The notes under the pieces are model-generated. The model was not told the DNA's origin. It worked only from the letters and a program-made list of their open reading frames with translations, and ran no database searches. Shown here piece by piece: positions 7,696 through 16,885 of a stretch of 64,000 nt of DNA (position 1 is its first letter; each line of letters begins with the position of its first letter). The position numbers and the translations under genes were made by a program. The stretch lies in NCBI GenBank assembly GCA_029260765.1, contig JAJDCP010000048.1, forward strand, positions 1-64,000. Reading direction: 5' to 3'. Source of the stretch: Planctomycetota bacterium (GTDB taxonomy: Bacteria > Planctomycetota > J058 > JAJDCP01).

Positions 7696-9366
7696 TCAGG
7701 CCTGCCAGACGACCTTCTTCTTGGTGGCGTACCACTCGTCGGACAGACTGGTGTAGGTGTCTTCAACGGTCTGGCGTTTGATCTTCATGGTCGGGGTCAG
7801 GAAGCCGTTCTCGATCTGCCAGCTGTCTTTGACCACGGCCAGGAACTGCAGCATTTCGTGGTGGTCGAGCTGTTTGTTGATCGTCGCAAGATGCTCTTGC
7901 AGCGAGGCGTCGAGAGTCGCTTTGGCGGCCGGATCCGCCATCTCTTTGCGGGCGTCATCCGACAGCATCACCAGCGCATGGGGCGCAGGATAGCCGGAGC
8001 CGCCGACGCACACCTGCTCGATGGCCGGGTGGCCGACCAGCTTGTTCTCGATCGGCGCCGGCGCCACGTACTTGCCCTTGCTGGTCTTGAACAGCTCTTT
8101 GACCCGGCCGGTCAGCTTCAGACGCCCGTCCGCGTCGATCTCTCCGCGGTCACCGGTGCACAAGTAGCCGTCTTCGGTGATCACCTCTTCGGTCTTCTCG
8201 GGCAGCTTGTAGTAGCCCATCATGGTCGCCGGGCTCTTGACCTGCACCTCGCCCGCAGAGCTGATGCGGTGCTCGACACCGTCCCAGCATTCGCCGACGT
8301 AACCGGGGCGTGCATGGCCAGGCTTGGTCATATGCGAGTAGGCGAAATTCTCGCTCATGCCATAGCCTTCGAGCAGCTCGAGGCCCAGCTTGCGGTACCA
8401 CGTGATCAGCTCCGGAGGAATCGGGGCCGAGCCGCTGCCGGCGAAACGCGCGTCTTGCAGGCCGAGCGCCTTCAAGATCTTGCGCCGCACGATCCACGAA
8501 AGGATGGGAATCTTCAGGAACAGGTCGAGCTTCTTCGGCGGCATCTTTTTCAGGATGCCCATCTGGAACTTGAGCCACAGCCGCGGCACCGACACGAACA
8601 GGGTCGGACGCGCCCGTTGCAGATCCTTCAAGAAGGTATCGAGGCTCTCTGCGAAGAACACATGAAAGCCTGCTGCCAGGGAGCTACACTCGACCAGCCA
8701 GCGCTCAAAAACGTGCGCCAGGGGCAGGTACGACAGCATGCGGTCATCAGCGGTGACACTCAGGACGCGCCCGACCGCCAGTGAGGCGTCGAGCATCGCG
8801 CCGAAGCTGAGCATCACACCCTTGGGCATGCCGGTGCTGCCTGAGGTGTAGACGATCGTGGCCAGCTCTTCGCGCGTGCGCTTGGGAGTCTCTTTGAGCG
8901 GCTCGTGCTTCGCGATCACCGCATCCCAGTCTTCGCCCTCGGCATCCTTGGGATGCAGGGGGAAGCGGATCTGCGGCATACCCTCGGGTACGCCCTCTTT
9001 CATCGCCGTCCACATGTCGAGCTTGCCGACGAACAGCAGCTTCGCTTCGCAGTGCTCGAGGATCGCGCGGGTGGTCTCAGCAGTCAGCGTGGGGTACAAG
9101 GGCACCGAGATGTGGTCGGCCAGCCAGATGGCCAGATCGGCGATGATCCACCAGGCGCAGTTCTTCGAGCACAGCGCGATGTGGCTCTTGGCAGGCAGGT
9201 CGAGAGATTTGAGGTGGGCTGCCATACGGCGCGCTTCGTGGAGCGCCTGTTTCCAGGTCAGCTCTTTGAGGACGCCATCGCCCATGGGTTGTGTGAAGTA
9301 CACCTTGTCGGGGCTTGCCTGTTCCCAGTGCAATGCCCAATCCACCAGGGTCGCGCGTTCCGCCAC
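7696..9366 (-). CDS. Long-chain acyl-CoA synthetase (AMP-forming)
   Basis: A 556-residue adenylate-forming enzyme of the FadD/FAA type that activates fatty acids to acyl-CoA. Motifs are the P-loop TSGSTGMPKGVM, GYGMSE (A5-like), CTGDRGEID and a C-terminal KTSKGKYVAPAPIENKL hinge segment. GTG 9366 is chosen because GGAGGAG sits 6 bases upstream; the frame is open further but without a ribosome site. It is a single transcription unit ending in the hairpin at 7648-7675. The substrate chain length cannot be read from the sequence. Confidence 0.9.
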   Translation of the reverse strand: MAERATLVDWALHWEQASPDKVYFTQPMGDGVLKELTWKQALHEARRMAAHLKSLDLPAKSHIALCSKNCAWWIIADLAIWLADHISVPLYPTLTAETTRAILEHCEAKLLFVGKLDMWTAMKEGVPEGMPQIRFPLHPKDAEGEDWDAVIAKHEPLKETPKRTREELATIVYTSGSTGMPKGVMLSFGAMLDASLAVGRVLSVTADDRMLSYLPLAHVFERWLVECSSLAAGFHVFFAESLDTFLKDLQRARPTLFVSVPRLWLKFQMGILKKMPPKKLDLFLKIPILSWIVRRKILKALGLQDARFAGSGSAPIPPELITWYRKLGLELLEGYGMSENFAYSHMTKPGHARPGYVGECWDGVEHRISSAGEVQVKSPATMMGYYKLPEKTEEVITEDGYLCTGDRGEIDADGRLKLTGRVKELFKTSKGKYVAPAPIENKLVGHPAIEQVCVGGSGYPAPHALVMLSDDARKEMADPAAKATLDASLQEHLATINKQLDHHEMLQFLAVVKDSWQIENGFLTPTMKIKRQTVEDTYTSLSDEWYATKKKVVWQA

Positions 9367-9484
9367 CAGTTCTCCTCCAGTATGTCCCGAACGTGCAGTG
9401 CCGCCGGATATAGAAAGACGATTTAACACGTCGATCCTAGCAGAGGCGGACCTGTGGGCAAGCGTTATCCCGTGAATCCGCGCT

Positions 9485-10279
9485 TCATCCACCTACCCAG
9501 GGCCAGGTCTTGATGTAGGCACGCAGTTGCTCGCTCTCCATTTCCCGCACCTTCTCGAATTCCCCGAAGTTGCCCGCGCGGTAACGGCTGCCTTCATTCA
9601 GTTGGTGGTGCAGATGGTAGACGCTGCCGGTGGTCACCCGCTCGACGCGATAGCCCAGGGTCAGGAAACGATGCTGCAGCTCTTGATCTTCAGGGCCCCA
9701 GGACACGAAGTGCTCGTTCTCCATACCTCCGCGGATGAACGATTCCCGCCGGAAGAAGATGCACGCGCCGACGGACAGAGGTTGTTCGGCGGTGTACGGA
9801 TAGATGCCGTTGCACATGGCCGGGGTCACGTCGCCCAGCTCAAGCGTGCTGACGATCTCCAGCAGCTTATTGGGCTCGATGATGTCCCAGAAGCGGCCGT
9901 CGAACGGGTAGACCAGGTCACAGCCCGAGCGCAGCAACGCGACCCCTTCGAGGTACTGCTGCGGATACATCAGTACATCCGCATCGTAGATGCACAGCAA
10001 GGGGGTGCGTACATGCTCGCGCACCATCGTGTTCACGTGGCGTGTGCGGTGGAAGCAGTCGTGGACAGGATCGCTCGGCACGTGCTGGTAGACGATCTGC
10101 CTGTGCAGCGGGCCGAGAATCGGAGCGACCTCGGGGCCGCCTTCCTCGAGCACTACGATCTCTGTCTCGAAATGCTTGAGCAGGTAGGCCACGGCGGTCC
10201 GCAGGTTGCGCTTGCGGTCTTCGCTGTCGATCTTGACCGGGATGCAGAAGGTCATGTCGCGCAGGTCATGGCGGCTCAT
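9485..10279 (-). CDS. GT-A glycosyltransferase with galactosyltransferase-like C-terminal domain
   Basis: A 264-residue cytoplasmic glycosyltransferase, predicted to move a sugar from a nucleotide donor. It begins MSRHDLRDMTFCIPVK and has the metal-binding DxD as YDADVLM. A Glyco_transf_7C-like segment follows (SVGACIFFRRESFIRGG... then SWGPEDQELQHRF). ATG 10279 overlaps the TGA of the upstream glycosyltransferase gene by 4 bases, so the two are co-translated. Acceptor and sugar are unknown. Confidence 0.8.
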   Translation of the reverse strand: MSRHDLRDMTFCIPVKIDSEDRKRNLRTAVAYLLKHFETEIVVLEEGGPEVAPILGPLHRQIVYQHVPSDPVHDCFHRTRHVNTMVREHVRTPLLCIYDADVLMYPQQYLEGVALLRSGCDLVYPFDGRFWDIIEPNKLLEIVSTLELGDVTPAMCNGIYPYTAEQPLSVGACIFFRRESFIRGGMENEHFVSWGPEDQELQHRFLTLGYRVERVTTGSVYHLHHQLNEGSRYRAGNFGEFEKVREMESEQLRAYIKTWPWVGG

Positions 10280-11304
10280 GAATCCAACTCCGCAAAGACT
10301 TCCTGCCAGCTCGCCAGGGAGCTCTCGAGGCTGCACAGCTCGCGGCAGCGTTCGCGGGCGGCGGCGGCGATGCGGTCCCGCAGCTCGGGCTCAAAGGCCA
10401 TCTTGGAAGCGTAATAGATGAACTCGCGTGGGTTGCTGCACAACCAGCCGGTCTTGCCGTGCTCGATCATCTGTTGCCAGCCCCCGCGCTTGTCGACGAC
10501 CAGCACACTGCCGCTGGACATCGCCTCGAATCCGACCCGTGGCCAGTTTTCGGTGGTGTCCATCGGCTGCAGCACGATGCCGCAGTGGCGGTAGAATTCC
10601 TGTTGCGAGACGCTGCGGTGGTCGTGGGCGGTGCGGATCCAGGCGGGCGGCTTGCCGATCTTGGCCTCGCTGCGCTTGTCGAAGCCCAGGAACAGACCGG
10701 CCTTGGGTTTGGGGCTGACCATGTATTCATAGATGTGCAGAGTCCAGGCAGAGAACTTGTCCGGGTCCTGACGGGAGATGCGTCCGACGCCGGTGCTCTC
10801 GGGATCGCGTTCGGGCACCCAGGGAAACTGGTGGGCGTCGAAGTAGGGCTTGAAGGTGTGGAAACGTACCCGCGGGTTGGAGTTCAATGCGCGCAGGACC
10901 GGCATGTTCTGCTGCCGCACGGAGTCGTTCTGGTAGAGGAACATGCGGATCCTGCCGTCGCGCATGGCCCGCTTTTCGCGCTTGAACAGCCAGGTCATGC
11001 AGTTGACGTAGATCGTGTTCTCACTGCGGGTGTGGATCCGCTCGATGTTGTCGAGGAAGCCGTCATCGCAGAAGCCGATCACCGGGTCGCCGGGCTCTAT
11101 GCAGGAGATGTCGTTCTCGGCTTCGATGGTTATGCCCTGCGCCAGCAACTTGTCTTTGAGCTTGTCGCCACGGTAGCGGGTGTTGGCGGGAATGATGTGC
11201 AGCTGAATGCCGAGCTTCAACCAGACGGTGATCTGGTGCAGCAGCTCGTTGCCGGCGCCCCCGTAGCGGCTGGGAAAGCCGTAGACGACCAGTTTGGAGA
11301 CCAT
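10276..11304 (-). CDS. GT-B (GT4-like) glycosyltransferase
   Basis: A 342-residue protein starting MVSKLVVYGFPSRYGGAGNE, a typical GT4-type glycine-rich N-terminus. The C-terminal Rossmann domain contains QPMDTTENWPRVGFEAMSSGSVLVV, the E-x7-E-like donor site, and HGKTGWLC. Likely role: retaining glycosyl transfer onto a surface glycan, together with the GT-A enzyme downstream. The start has AGGA 8 bases upstream. No polymerase or flippase gene accompanies the pair. Confidence 0.8.
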   Translation of the reverse strand: MVSKLVVYGFPSRYGGAGNELLHQITVWLKLGIQLHIIPANTRYRGDKLKDKLLAQGITIEAENDISCIEPGDPVIGFCDDGFLDNIERIHTRSENTIYVNCMTWLFKREKRAMRDGRIRMFLYQNDSVRQQNMPVLRALNSNPRVRFHTFKPYFDAHQFPWVPERDPESTGVGRISRQDPDKFSAWTLHIYEYMVSPKPKAGLFLGFDKRSEAKIGKPPAWIRTAHDHRSVSQQEFYRHCGIVLQPMDTTENWPRVGFEAMSSGSVLVVDKRGGWQQMIEHGKTGWLCSNPREFIYYASKMAFEPELRDRIAAAARERCRELCSLESSLASWQEVFAELDS

Positions 11305-11386
11305 CGGGTGTCCTGTGTTTTTCGGGCCATTGTAGCGGATGCGGGGCCGATGCGCAGCGGGGCTCGAGAGGCTGCGCAGATCGCGC

Positions 11387-12151
11387 TCAGCCGTCGGCGT
11401 CCCGTTGGTAGATCTGGTAGTTGAACAGAGTGCGGAATCCCAACTTCGCCAGGATCGGAGCCGAGGTCTGCTCGCGCGCCAGGGTCACGACTTCGCGCAC
11501 GCCGCGCGCGGCCAGAGCGTGCAGCCGAGACCGCAACAGGGCACGGTAGATCCCTTGTCCCCGTGCCCGCGGCAGAACCTGCCCGCCCGCCAGATAGCCC
11601 CGTGTGCCGCTGACGATCGCCGAAGCGGTTCCGACGGCTTCTCCGTGGCTGAAGGCCAGCACACCGATCAAGCGGCCGCTGCGGAGACCCCGGCGATGCT
11701 CCAGGCAGAAGCGTGTATGTAGCGAGGGCGCGACATCCCAGCCCTGATTTGACAGGGCGACGAATTCCTCGAGGTTCGCAAGCTCCAGCGCGTGTGTCCG
11801 CACGCTGGGCCGGGCTTCGATGGGGTGGTCCGCAGCGCAGGCCATCGCCCGGACCTGCCATCCGCTGAAGCCTCTCTCCCGCAAGCGCGTGCCGAGGTCG
11901 AGCGGCTGGCTTCCCTGGGGCAGGCTCCACTTGAAGGGGGTGCCGATGGCGCGGTAGGTCGCGATGGTGCGGTCGATGGTTGCCTCGATCTCCGCTGTAT
12001 CCACGACCGACCAGAGCACCTCGTTGCGGGCCGCGAGGTGCAGGTCCTCGCTGACGACCTGCACCCATCCGGGGCGACGTATGATCTGGGCCCGGTCGCA
12101 GAACAAGCCGCTCAGGGGGGCGTCTACTGCGGCCCAGCGGGAGAGCTCCAA
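11387..12151 (-). CDS. GNAT-family acetyltransferase
   Basis: A protein of about 254 residues with the acetyl-CoA binding motif A near the C-terminus (GGQVLPRARGQGIYRALL) and TSAPILAKLGF, a standard GNAT ending. The N-terminal half is family-specific and may be a second degenerate GNAT lobe. The frame is open to 12286, but the TTG at 12151 has GGAG 7 bases upstream and is preferred. The substrate is unknown. It is divergent from the gene at 12425. Confidence 0.75.
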   Translation of the reverse strand: MELSRWAAVDAPLSGLFCDRAQIIRRPGWVQVVSEDLHLAARNEVLWSVVDTAEIEATIDRTIATYRAIGTPFKWSLPQGSQPLDLGTRLRERGFSGWQVRAMACAADHPIEARPSVRTHALELANLEEFVALSNQGWDVAPSLHTRFCLEHRRGLRSGRLIGVLAFSHGEAVGTASAIVSGTRGYLAGGQVLPRARGQGIYRALLRSRLHALAARGVREVVTLAREQTSAPILAKLGFRTLFNYQIYQRDADG

Positions 12152-12269
12152 GTCTTGCTCCTGAGGGCACCGTAGCGCCCGGATCCGGGTCTTTGCCTGA
12201 GCCTTCCAGCCTACAGGCCGAGACTCGCGCCAGCAATGGCCCCTGCGAGAGCTTGCCGGGCGCGGACCC

Positions 12270-12285
12270 GGGCACAGATCTTGCA
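12270..12285 (+). promoter_or_regulatory. Sigma-54-type promoter for the gene at 12425
   Basis: GGGCAC-AGATC-TTGCA has the invariant GG and GC separated by exactly 10 bases and matches the -24/-12 consensus TGGCAC-N5-TTGCW at all but the first base. The predicted start of transcription is about 12296, giving a 129-base leader in which I recognise no riboswitch. Confidence 0.7.
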
Positions 12286-12424
12286 CTTCTCCAAACCGTA
12301 TTGAGGTGTCTTTGAGGTAGGGAGCGGTCTGCGGGCTATTTCACGGTTCTTCTGGGTAACAGATGGGAATCCGGGGGTTCGCAACAGTAACCCGCAGCAG
12401 GCGGAATGTCGCGAGGAGGTGGTC

Positions 12425-13273
12425 ATGTCCAATAAGATCTGGCGCATCGGGCAGGGAAGAACCCGGGTGAGCTCGAACCTGCAGGCTGCAGTGCGCTGGC
12501 AGAAGCTCAAACCCTCTCTGAAGGTTCGTTGCGACGCGACCCTCGATGTGCTCTCTCGCTCGGGAGCCTTGCTCAGCTTGGAGTGGGACGGCGAAACTCC
12601 CCAGCTGGTGGTCGGCAGCAGCTGTCGTTTCACGGGCCTGTCCGGCACCAACGCCGAAGACTGCAAGGCCGGACCCCTGGACGGCTCGACGGACCTGACC
12701 ACAGCATTGCAGGAGAGCATGGGCTCGGCCTACAACGCTGTCATGATCGGCGGCCGGCGCGTGTACCTGCGGCGGGACTCGATCCACCGTGTGCGCGCAG
12801 AGCTGCGCTCCAGCCAGGTGTCTGTCGACAGCTTCAGCCTGGTCGGCGGTATCGAGCTGTCCGTGAGCGTTCGGTTCAGCCCTGGTCCACGGCCCGGCGA
12901 AGGGGAGCGCTACTGCCCCGAGCGAGGTGTTGAGGTCGCCGTGGGCCATACGGATTGGGTTGCCTTGTTGGCCCAGTCGCTCGATGTCCGCATCCGCTAT
13001 CAGGACGGTCGCGTCCGCGGGCGCGTGCAGTCGCGCTACCATCCGGTCGGGGGAACCATCCGGGCAACAACGGTGCGTGGAGCGAGGGTCCTCGACGCGA
13101 TCACATTGCTCGACGAGAAGAAGTCCGCCAGTTCTTGGACCATCAGGCTCAACTCCGAGCCTTCAACGAAGCGGTGCGAGGCGAGTCCGTCCACATGGGT
13201 GTACCGGGCAACGTCGCTGCCTGCCGCCAGATTCCCTGAGACCTCGCCGCTCGCGGTGCTGCTGGGGCAGTGA
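12425..13273 (+). CDS. Unrecognised protein, probably frameshifted near its 3' end
   Basis: I do not recognise this 282-residue product. It has no signal peptide or membrane segment, and looks like a soluble alpha/beta protein with many short strands. ATG 12425 has GAGGAGGT 4 bases upstream. Up to about residue 230 codon use looks normal. After the DEKK at about 13111-13122 the frame gives an unlikely tail (SSWTIRLNSEPSTKRCE). The -1 frame instead reads a protein-like QFLDHQAQLRAFNEAVRG...CRQIP and stops at 13237-13239. A one-base deletion or sequencing error is likely. It is preceded by a sigma-54-type promoter. Confidence 0.65.
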   Translation: MSNKIWRIGQGRTRVSSNLQAAVRWQKLKPSLKVRCDATLDVLSRSGALLSLEWDGETPQLVVGSSCRFTGLSGTNAEDCKAGPLDGSTDLTTALQESMGSAYNAVMIGGRRVYLRRDSIHRVRAELRSSQVSVDSFSLVGGIELSVSVRFSPGPRPGEGERYCPERGVEVAVGHTDWVALLAQSLDVRIRYQDGRVRGRVQSRYHPVGGTIRATTVRGARVLDAITLLDEKKSASSWTIRLNSEPSTKRCEASPSTWVYRATSLPAARFPETSPLAVLLGQ

Positions 13274-13343
13274 CTGGGGGCGCAAGCGCCTGCTTGAGGC
13301 AGCGCTCGACCATCGCACCCGCTCCGTAGCCCCGCCAGGGCAG

Positions 13344-13796
13344 TCAGGACGGCGGCTGGTTCCATCTCTTCGACACCTCGATGGCGTGTTTGAGTTGGGC
13401 CTGGGTGATGGACTCTCGTTCGAACAGGATCGCTCCGATCAGCCTCTTCTTCTTGCCCTGTTTCACCTCGCTGGCTTGGATGTCCAGACTCGCGAGCACC
13501 TCCAGGTGGGTGGCGTAGCCCAACTCGATCAAAACCTCTCCGAGCAGCGCGACTGTCGATGAGGTCTCATTGCCGGCGTCGGCTTCTTCAGCGCCGGGGT
13601 TGGTCAAGGAGCGGACGGCCGTCTTCAGCTGCTGTTCGTTGACCAGGCCCCGGATGTAGAGGATCTCTCCCAGGCACAGCTTGCGTCCGAACACGCGCTT
13701 CAACTTCACCTGAACATTCAGGGCGAGCAGGACATCGGTTGCGCTGACCCAGCCGCGCTGGATCACTACGCTACCGAACAGCTTGTCCTTGTTCAT
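13344..13796 (-). CDS. Small MshEN/T2SSE-N-like protein
   Basis: A 150-residue soluble protein made of two similar halves, each built from LG-x-x-L-x-x-x-G-x-x-x-x-x-x-L units. Examples are FGSVVIQRGWVSATDVLLAL, LGEILYIRGLVNEQQLKTAV, LGEVLIELGYATHLEVLASL and IGAILFERESITQAQLKHAI. This pattern is that of the N-terminal domain of GspE/MshE ATPases, which in some proteins binds c-di-GMP. A free-standing duplicated form without ATPase is a likely signalling adaptor. ATG 13796 has GGAGGT upstream. Last gene of a minus-strand set after the GT-C gene (100-bp gap). Confidence 0.65.
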   Translation of the reverse strand: MNKDKLFGSVVIQRGWVSATDVLLALNVQVKLKRVFGRKLCLGEILYIRGLVNEQQLKTAVRSLTNPGAEEADAGNETSSTVALLGEVLIELGYATHLEVLASLDIQASEVKQGKKKRLIGAILFERESITQAQLKHAIEVSKRWNQPPS

Positions 13797-13896
13797 GATG
13801 ACCTCCGAGGTGGCTCCACTGTTTCGGCAGAGTAACTCAAGGTGGGGCATTTCGTCGAGGGGGGCACCTGCACGCCAGGAGGCAGCAACGGGAACC

Positions 13897-15432
13897 CTAA
13901 GGGCCCGGACCGGCAAAGTTCTCCGCCATCCGGCCGTCCCAGTACCAGGCGTAGGGCGTGCGAAGGACCACATCACGAAGAGCGGCGAAGTCGGCCAGAT
14001 CCCCACGCAGGTAGTAGGCATGCGTGTTGTTCGGGACCCTGCCGTAGCGCGCGATCAGCTGGTAGCCGCGCTGTTCGGCGTAGCCTTCCAGCACATCGAC
14101 CATGGCAGCCCAACGCGACTCGCGACTGTCGGATCCGTCGTCGTGTAGCATGATCAATGCGGGGGCGTTGCGGTCCAGGTAGGCGCTGGTCAGCGCTCCG
14201 CTATGAGCGATATGCTGGTCGTGCCGGCCCCCGCAGTCGATGGCTCTCCAGCCGCTGAAGAAGGGCAGGTTCCCGGCCTCGGTCACCGCCATCGTGTGGC
14301 CCTGCGCGGCGAAACCTGCCAGGGCCTGCCCCAGGCGGGCACGCCCGTCGGCAAACAGGCGCGGCCGAGAATGATAGCGCACCACCTGCCCCGCGAGCGC
14401 CAGCAGGGCCAGCCCGAGTGCGAGGCGTCGCCGCCAGCGGCTGGCCAGAGAAGTCCGCAGAAGCTCGGACAGGATCGGTGCGCAGCCCAGCAAGAGGATC
14501 GGCAAGACCACGTATTGGAAGCGCATGGCGAAATTCATCGCATTGGAGAGCAGTACCCACACTCCGACGAAGCCCGCGACCGGGACCAACACAAGCAGGC
14601 TCTGGCGACGCAGGTGCGGCGTGCAGACACCCCACAGAAACACCGGCCAGAGCGGAAACCCGAGCAGCAGCGTGTTGCGGGCGGCGGCCCCCAGGCTGTG
14701 CAGGTAGAGGCCGCCTCCGTTGACATAGAACGCGTGGGGCAGGGGGAAACCGAAGGTCCACCAATGCCAGCCGAAGTAGCTTCCTCCCAGCAGGCCGAAG
14801 ACCAGGCCGAAGCTGCTGAGCGCGCGCCGGGCCAGTTTCCAGGGCCGCGCCCCCACCAGGGTCAGCAGCAGAATGCCGGCCAGCAGCACCCCTTCGGGCC
14901 TGATCAGACCTGCCAGCAAGCCATACAGTGCGAAGACCAGCTCCCCCCGCTCGGGGCCCCCTCCCGTTGGCAGCAGATTCAGGTAGGCCCGGAAACACAA
15001 GAGCCCTGCCAGGGCGAACACGGGCGTCCCGAAACCGGCCTGCAGATACAGCGGCGCGGGGCCGAGCGCCAGGTAGGCGGCGAGCAGAGCGGGCAGCCAC
15101 TGCGCAGCCGATCGGGGGAGCCGCACACGCAGGATCAGCCACAACGTTGTCAGGTGCGCAAACGCGGCCCATAGACGCGCCGAATGCAACGCGGCCAGTC
15201 CTGTCTTGGAGACCGCCGCGACCATCACCAGGAACAGGAAGTCGGTCGCTCCATCCAGCGGGAGCTCGCCGGGATTCCAGACGAAACCCTCTCCCGTGGC
15301 GAGGTGCTGGGCGTAGCGCAGCAGCATCGCCGCGTCTTCGAAGGGAGGCAGACCGAAGTCGTGCACGCGCAGCACGATGGCGGCCGAAGGCAGGACAATC
15401 AGCGCGAGCAGCCCGACCGTGCGCCACCTCAT
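13897..15432 (-). CDS. GT-C-type integral membrane glycosyltransferase
   Basis: A 511-residue polytopic membrane protein with about nine to ten hydrophobic segments. The first periplasmic loop has the acidic pair PPFEDAAMLLRYAQHLATG followed by FVWNPGE, typical of GT-C enzymes that use lipid-linked sugars (similar in layout to actinobacterial arabinofuranosyltransferase-like proteins). The C-terminal 150 residues form a soluble domain. ATG 15432 follows GGAG and lies 26 bp after the pseudokinase stop. Sugar and acceptor are unknown. Confidence 0.7.
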   Translation of the reverse strand: MRWRTVGLLALIVLPSAAIVLRVHDFGLPPFEDAAMLLRYAQHLATGEGFVWNPGELPLDGATDFLFLVMVAAVSKTGLAALHSARLWAAFAHLTTLWLILRVRLPRSAAQWLPALLAAYLALGPAPLYLQAGFGTPVFALAGLLCFRAYLNLLPTGGGPERGELVFALYGLLAGLIRPEGVLLAGILLLTLVGARPWKLARRALSSFGLVFGLLGGSYFGWHWWTFGFPLPHAFYVNGGGLYLHSLGAAARNTLLLGFPLWPVFLWGVCTPHLRRQSLLVLVPVAGFVGVWVLLSNAMNFAMRFQYVVLPILLLGCAPILSELLRTSLASRWRRRLALGLALLALAGQVVRYHSRPRLFADGRARLGQALAGFAAQGHTMAVTEAGNLPFFSGWRAIDCGGRHDQHIAHSGALTSAYLDRNAPALIMLHDDGSDSRESRWAAMVDVLEGYAEQRGYQLIARYGRVPNNTHAYYLRGDLADFAALRDVVLRTPYAWYWDGRMAENFAGPGP

Positions 15433-15458
15433 GGCTTGTCTCCGCGCCGGATCCCCTC

Positions 15459-16793
15459 CTAGCCGAGCACCATCCACCCCAGCACGGCCAGCAAGCCGAG
15501 CATCAGCACGGCGATCAGCGCCAGAATGGCCGGTGGCAGCCCAAGCACCAGCTTGTCGGGAGGCGTGGAGGTCTGCACGCGGCCGCTCTTCTTCAATCTG
15601 CGGCTGCGGCGCCGCACTTGCGAGCTGGCCGGTGCCGAAGGCGGGGCGACCGGCGCGGTGACCGAGGCACTGGGAGCGACCGGGTCACGCAGCGCAGCGC
15701 TCGCGGCCTCAGGCTCGAAGAGATCGATGTCCCCGTCGGAGGGCTCTAGCAAGATCGGCCCGACCTCGGGCTCAGCTGGCAGACGCAGCTCGGGAAGGTC
15801 GCGCTGGTAGACCGCGGCATCGGAGACCTCGAGCTGCACTGAGGAATCGTTGAACGAGAAGGCTTCCCCTTCGGGCGGAGGGATCGCAGCCCCCGGCCCG
15901 ACCGTTACCGGAAGGCCGCTCGAGGCACTGACCGCCTCCGACGAGGCGCGCAGCCGGGCGAGCTCGGCCAGCAAGGCTGATGGATCACCAAGCCGCTCGG
16001 CGGGATCCTTCTTCAGCAGTCGGTCGAGGATGTCGACCAGGGTCAGCGGGACATCCGTGCATTCGAGGTGGGCCGGCGCCTCGAACAGCTGCTTGACCAT
16101 CACGTCTCCGGGGCTGGCATCGACAAAGGCCGGCCGCCCGTTCAGCATCTCGTAGAGCAGGCATCCCAGCGAGTACAGATCGGAAACTGCGTCCGGTGGA
16201 GCGTCTTCGCGGCAACGTTCCGGAGACATGTATCCGGGGTCGCCCAGCAGCGTGCGGCTGGCTGAGATCCTGCACGGCGCGGCCAAACCGAAGTTGACCA
16301 GCATGACTCGATCGCGGCGGCTCAACAGCACATTCCCCGGGTTCAGGTCGCCGTGATGGATGCCCGCCTCGGCTGCCGCCTGGAGTCCCTCGGCGATCTG
16401 CCGTGTCCAGCGCGCCGCCCGCTCGGCATCGACCGCACCGTCGCGGGCCAACCGCTCGCGCAAAGAGCCGCCGTCGGCGAAGCGCATCGTCAAACACAGA
16501 TGCTGCTTCGCTTGAAAGATCTTGTAGATGTGCAGCAGGTTCGGATGTTTCAGCCCGCCGAGCGTGCGAGCCTGCTCGATGATCTGCGCGGTCATCGCTT
16601 CAGCAGTGGCGAAGCTGGCGGGCAACACCCTGACGGCGAGCTGGCGGGTGCCTTTCTCGGCGCGGAAGACCGCTCCCAGAGCGCCCTCGCCAAGCATCTC
16701 GACAAGCGTGAAGCCGAACAGCTCCCGACCGAGGAAGTCGTCGTACGGTTGGCTCAAAGGGCCTTCCTTGAACGCACTGGGCTTCCACACCAT
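15459..16793 (-). CDS. Ser/Thr protein pseudokinase with C-terminal membrane anchor
   Basis: A 444-residue protein. Kinase fold spans about residues 25-290: glycine-rich loop GEGALGAVF, activation segment ending GYMSPE, and DLYSLGCLLYEML. Key residues are altered. The VAIK lysine is Arg (LAVRVLP), HRD is HGD (HHGDLNPGN) and DFG is NFG (LVNFGLA). Loss of both the ATP lysine and the magnesium Asp predicts little or no catalysis. An acidic/Ala-Pro-rich linker of about 110 residues, a basic RRRSRRLKK patch and one C-terminal membrane helix follow, so the fold faces the cytoplasm. It lies in an operon with the GT-C gene and may sense or scaffold. Confidence 0.85.
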   Translation of the reverse strand: MVWKPSAFKEGPLSQPYDDFLGRELFGFTLVEMLGEGALGAVFRAEKGTRQLAVRVLPASFATAEAMTAQIIEQARTLGGLKHPNLLHIYKIFQAKQHLCLTMRFADGGSLRERLARDGAVDAERAARWTRQIAEGLQAAAEAGIHHGDLNPGNVLLSRRDRVMLVNFGLAAPCRISASRTLLGDPGYMSPERCREDAPPDAVSDLYSLGCLLYEMLNGRPAFVDASPGDVMVKQLFEAPAHLECTDVPLTLVDILDRLLKKDPAERLGDPSALLAELARLRASSEAVSASSGLPVTVGPGAAIPPPEGEAFSFNDSSVQLEVSDAAVYQRDLPELRLPAEPEVGPILLEPSDGDIDLFEPEAASAALRDPVAPSASVTAPVAPPSAPASSQVRRRSRRLKKSGRVQTSTPPDKLVLGLPPAILALIAVLMLGLLAVLGWMVLG

Positions 16794-16885
16794 AGCCGAC
16801 CTTGAGCCGCTCGCGCAAGAGGACTGGAAATGTGAGCGAGTGCGTCATAAGATCTTCAGCGAAACGCGGCAGCTCGGAGGACCGG

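Noticed and set aside
12296..12424. Riboswitch in the 129-base leader of the gene at 12425
   Set aside because: No known aptamer core was recognised by eye; a covariance search (Infernal/Rfam) would be needed.
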